Origin: Thauera phenylacetica B4P
Lineage (GTDB): Bacteria > Pseudomonadota > Gammaproteobacteria > Burkholderiales > Rhodocyclaceae
Length of the DNA: 34,425 bases
Direction of reading: 5' to 3'
Assembly: GCF_000310225.1 (NCBI RefSeq)
Contig: NZ_AMXF01000023.1
Span: 1 to 34,425, forward strand
Each line of letters starts with the position of its first letter. Positions within the stretch are counted from its first letter, which is position 1. Below are positions 32,420 to 34,425 of this stretch, piece by piece. The translations under genes were made by a program, and so were the position numbers. The notes below the pieces were generated by a model. It searched no databases. It saw only the letters and a program-made list of their open reading frames with translations, and was not told the DNA's origin.

Positions 32420-34297
32420 ATGCAGATCGAACAGCTCGAGATCCTCGACTTCCTGCGCGCCCACCCGCCCTTCGACGCGCTGCCCGACGAGGTGCTGCAG
32501 CGCGTCGCGGCGGCGGTCGACGTGCGTTACTACAAGGCGGGCGAGGCCATCGTCGAGTTCGGCCAGGTGGCCGAGTTCTGGCATGTGGTGCGCAGCGGTG
32601 CGGTGGAGGTCTTCCGCCGCAACGGCACGCTCTACAACCGCCTGACGGCCGGCGGCTACTTCGGCGAGTTCGGCCTGCTGCGCAACGGACGGGTACGCTT
32701 CCCGGTGAGCGCGCTGGAAGACACGCTGCTCTACCTGATCCCGCGCGAGCTCTTCGCCGAACTCTTCGACCAGCACGAGAGCTTTGCCGACCTGGTCGAG
32801 GTCGAGGACCGCACCCGGCTGCGCCAGGTGATGTCCAAGCGCGAGGACGCCAACGACCTGCTCTCGGCCACGGTCGACACCCTGGTCGGGCGCGCCGCGG
32901 TGACCTTGCCCAGCACCGCCAGCGCGCGCGAGCTGGCGCAGCGCATGACGGAAGAGGGTGTGTCCTCGCTGCTGATCCTCGACGACAACCCCGAAGTGCC
33001 CGAACTCCCCGTGCTTTCCGGCATCGTCACCGACCGCGACCTGCGCACCCGGCTGGTCGCGCCCGGCCTGTCCTACGACACGCCGGCGGCCGAGATCATG
33101 TCGCGCGGCGTGGTCGCGGTGAACCACAACCAGCTCGTGTTCGAGGCCATGCTGGCGATGCTGCGCCACAACGTGCATCACCTGCCGGTGCTCAAGAATC
33201 AGCGCCCGCTCGGGGTGATCGCGTTGTCGGACATCATCCGCTACGAGTCGCGCAACAGCCTGTTCGTGGTCGGCAGCATCTTCCGCCAGCAGTCGGTGGA
33301 TGAGCTGGCCGCGCTGGTGCCCGAGGTGCGCGCCTGCTTCGTGCGCATGGTCGGCGAGGATGCCAGCTCGAACATGATCGGCAGCGCGATGGCCGCGATC
33401 GGGCGCAGCTTCAAGCAGCGCCTGCTGGAGCTGGCCGAGGCCGAGCTCGGCCCGCCGCCGGTGCCGTACTGCTTCCTCGCGCTCGGCTCGATGGCGCGCC
33501 AGGAGCAGCTCATCGTCACCGACCAGGACAACGCGCTGGTGCTGGACAACCGCTTCGACCCGGCGCAGCACGACGCCTACTTCAAGGCGCTCGCCGCCTT
33601 CGTCAGCGACGGCCTGGCGCGCTGCGGCTACAGCTACTGCACCGGCGGGGTGATGGCGAGCAACGAGAAGTGGCGCCAGCCCTTGCGCGTGTGGGAGCGC
33701 ACCTTCACCGACTGGATCGAGCGCCCGACGCCCGAGTCGCTGCTCAACGCCGGCATCTTCTTCGACCTCGACGGCGTGTGGGGGCGGGTGGAGTGGGCGG
33801 CGCGCCTGCGCGAGCTCATCGCGCGCAAGGCCAGGGGCAACTCGCGCTTTCTCGCCTGCATGGCGCGCAACGCGCTGCTGCGCACGCCGCCGCTGGGCTT
33901 CTTCAAGGACTTCGTGGTCGAGTCCGACGGCCGCCACACGCGCGCGATCAACATCAAGCGCCGCGGCACCGCGCCGCTGGCCGACCTGGTGCGGGTGCAT
34001 GCGCTGGCGATCGGCGCGCAGTCGATCAACTCCTTCGAGCGCCTGAAGGACATCATCGACGCCGCCATCCTGCCGCTCGGGCGCGGCCAGGACCTGTACG
34101 ACGCGCTCGAGTTCATCTCCATGGTGCGCGCCCGCCACCAGGCCGAGGACATGGCCGCCGGCGTCGATCCGGACAACAGCATCGACCCCGAGAAGCTGTC
34201 CGAATTCGAGCGCAAGAGCCTGCGCGACGCCTTCCTGATCCTCGGCAACGCGCAGAAATTCCTCAAGTACCGCTACCAGCCCGGGCGGGCGAACTGA
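32420..34297 (+). CDS. cNMP-binding / CBS-pair / DUF294 nucleotidyltransferase-like signalling protein
   Basis: A 625-aa multidomain cytosolic protein. Residues about 10-130 form a cyclic-nucleotide-binding domain with a GGYFGEFGLL phosphate-binding cassette and the following Arg (RVRFPVSA). About 155-275 is a CBS pair, with GIVTDRDLRTR and GVIALSDIIRYE. About 310-440 is the DUF294 nucleotidyltransferase-like domain with GSMARQEQ (356-363) and TDQDNALVL (Asp368, Asp370). About 470-615 is the DUF294 C-terminal domain. The motif residues needed for nucleotide transfer are present. The family is related to GlnD-type enzymes but the target is unknown. It lies 136 bases after the BCCT gene, the gap being occupied by the REP pair. 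A gene starting 10 bases later is probably cotranscribed. Confidence 0.88.
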   Translation: MQIEQLEILDFLRAHPPFDALPDEVLQRVAAAVDVRYYKAGEAIVEFGQVAEFWHVVRSGAVEVFRRNGTLYNRLTAGGYFGEFGLLRNGRVRFPVSALEDTLLYLIPRELFAELFDQHESFADLVEVEDRTRLRQVMSKREDANDLLSATVDTLVGRAAVTLPSTASARELAQRMTEEGVSSLLILDDNPEVPELPVLSGIVTDRDLRTRLVAPGLSYDTPAAEIMSRGVVAVNHNQLVFEAMLAMLRHNVHHLPVLKNQRPLGVIALSDIIRYESRNSLFVVGSIFRQQSVDELAALVPEVRACFVRMVGEDASSNMIGSAMAAIGRSFKQRLLELAEAELGPPPVPYCFLALGSMARQEQLIVTDQDNALVLDNRFDPAQHDAYFKALAAFVSDGLARCGYSYCTGGVMASNEKWRQPLRVWERTFTDWIERPTPESLLNAGIFFDLDGVWGRVEWAARLRELIARKARGNSRFLACMARNALLRTPPLGFFKDFVVESDGRHTRAINIKRRGTAPLADLVRVHALAIGAQSINSFERLKDIIDAAILPLGRGQDLYDALEFISMVRARHQAEDMAAGVDPDNSIDPEKLSEFERKSLRDAFLILGNAQKFLKYRYQPGRAN

Positions 34298-34307
34298 GGC
34301 GCGGGGC

Positions 34308-34425
34308 ATGCTGCATCTGGGGGATCTGAAGAAGGATGCGTCCGCCGCGCCCGCACGCAGCCGGGCGCGTGGCGCGGCGCCCGTGCCGGACTGGCCGGCG
34401 CGCTTCGCCGAGCTTGCCGCGGCCG
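34308..34425 (+). CDS. 5' end of a downstream gene, perhaps a DnaQ-like exonuclease (partial)
   Basis: The ATG at 34308 follows the DUF294 gene by 10 bases, with GAGG about 10 bases ahead. Only 39 codons are in the window: MLHLGDLKKD, an Ala/Arg-rich stretch, then PDWPARFAELAA. No domain can be identified directly. Genes for DnaQ-like 3'-5' exonucleases often follow cNMP/CBS/DUF294 genes in proteobacteria, and a W-x-x-RF segment before the exonuclease fold would fit. This is context only, and the rest of the gene is outside the window. Confidence 0.45.
   Translation, partial: MLHLGDLKKDASAAPARSRARGAAPVPDWPARFAELAAA

Overview
The window is GC-rich, about two thirds G+C, and looks like a chromosome segment of a betaproteobacterium. 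A Rhodocyclales member such as Thauera or Azoarcus is my best guess. The guess rests on protein flavour and gene order: a lipoyl-domain E3, phaAB beside pntAB, lctP-lutABC, and a permease-less EI/HPr/EIIA phosphotransferase set. I ran no database search, so the genus is inference.

Left part (1-11719, all + strand): the 3' part of lpdA (E3 of pyruvate dehydrogenase), phaA (thiolase), phaB (acetoacetyl-CoA reductase), pntA and pntB (proton-translocating transhydrogenase), lctP (lactate permease) and lutA-lutB-lutC (L-lactate oxidation). In order, these genes cover lactate uptake, oxidation to pyruvate, the E3 step of acetyl-CoA formation, and the first two steps to 3-hydroxybutyryl-CoA, with an NADPH source alongside.

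Middle part (about 11720-27852): the integrase-proximal part of an integrative and conjugative element (ICE) of the ICEclc/PFGI-1 type. It enters abruptly inside a 5'-truncated TraC/VirB4-like ATPase gene. It continues with a DsbA-like protein, RadC, the TIGR03757, TIGR03756 (TraU-like) and TIGR03755 family proteins, a small membrane protein, TraG and DUF3742 (- strand). An AbiEi/AbiEii type IV toxin-antitoxin pair follows, then a MobH relaxase behind an A/G-rich, oriT-like tract. The end holds an XRE regulator (- strand), a LysR effector-domain fragment without its HTH, and a long tyrosine integrase (- strand) next to tRNA-Gly(CCC). The coupling protein, pilus and most other mating-pair genes, the maintenance genes and a second att copy are not in the window. 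The left edge is therefore a deletion, a rearrangement or a misassembly.

Right part (27833-34425): tRNA-Gly(CCC) with a good sigma70-type promoter; ptsI, ptsH and a mannose-family EIIA gene (all - strand); then on the + strand a BCCT osmolyte transporter, a REP-type inverted pair, a cNMP-binding/CBS/DUF294 protein, and the start of another gene at the right edge.

Gaps: the only gene-poor stretch over 300 bases is 3585-3888, between phaB and pntA. It holds a possible 55-codon leader ORF and a stem-loop. Shorter gaps with visible signals are 11720-11880 (junction with inverted repeats), 14762-14955 (radC leader), 20692-20915 (abiE control region), 22588-22789 (oriT candidate) and 27596-27832 (att region). 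In 6905-7011, 8713-8855 and 30434-30651 I see no convincing specific signal beyond ribosome binding sites and an AT-rich patch near 30535-30575.
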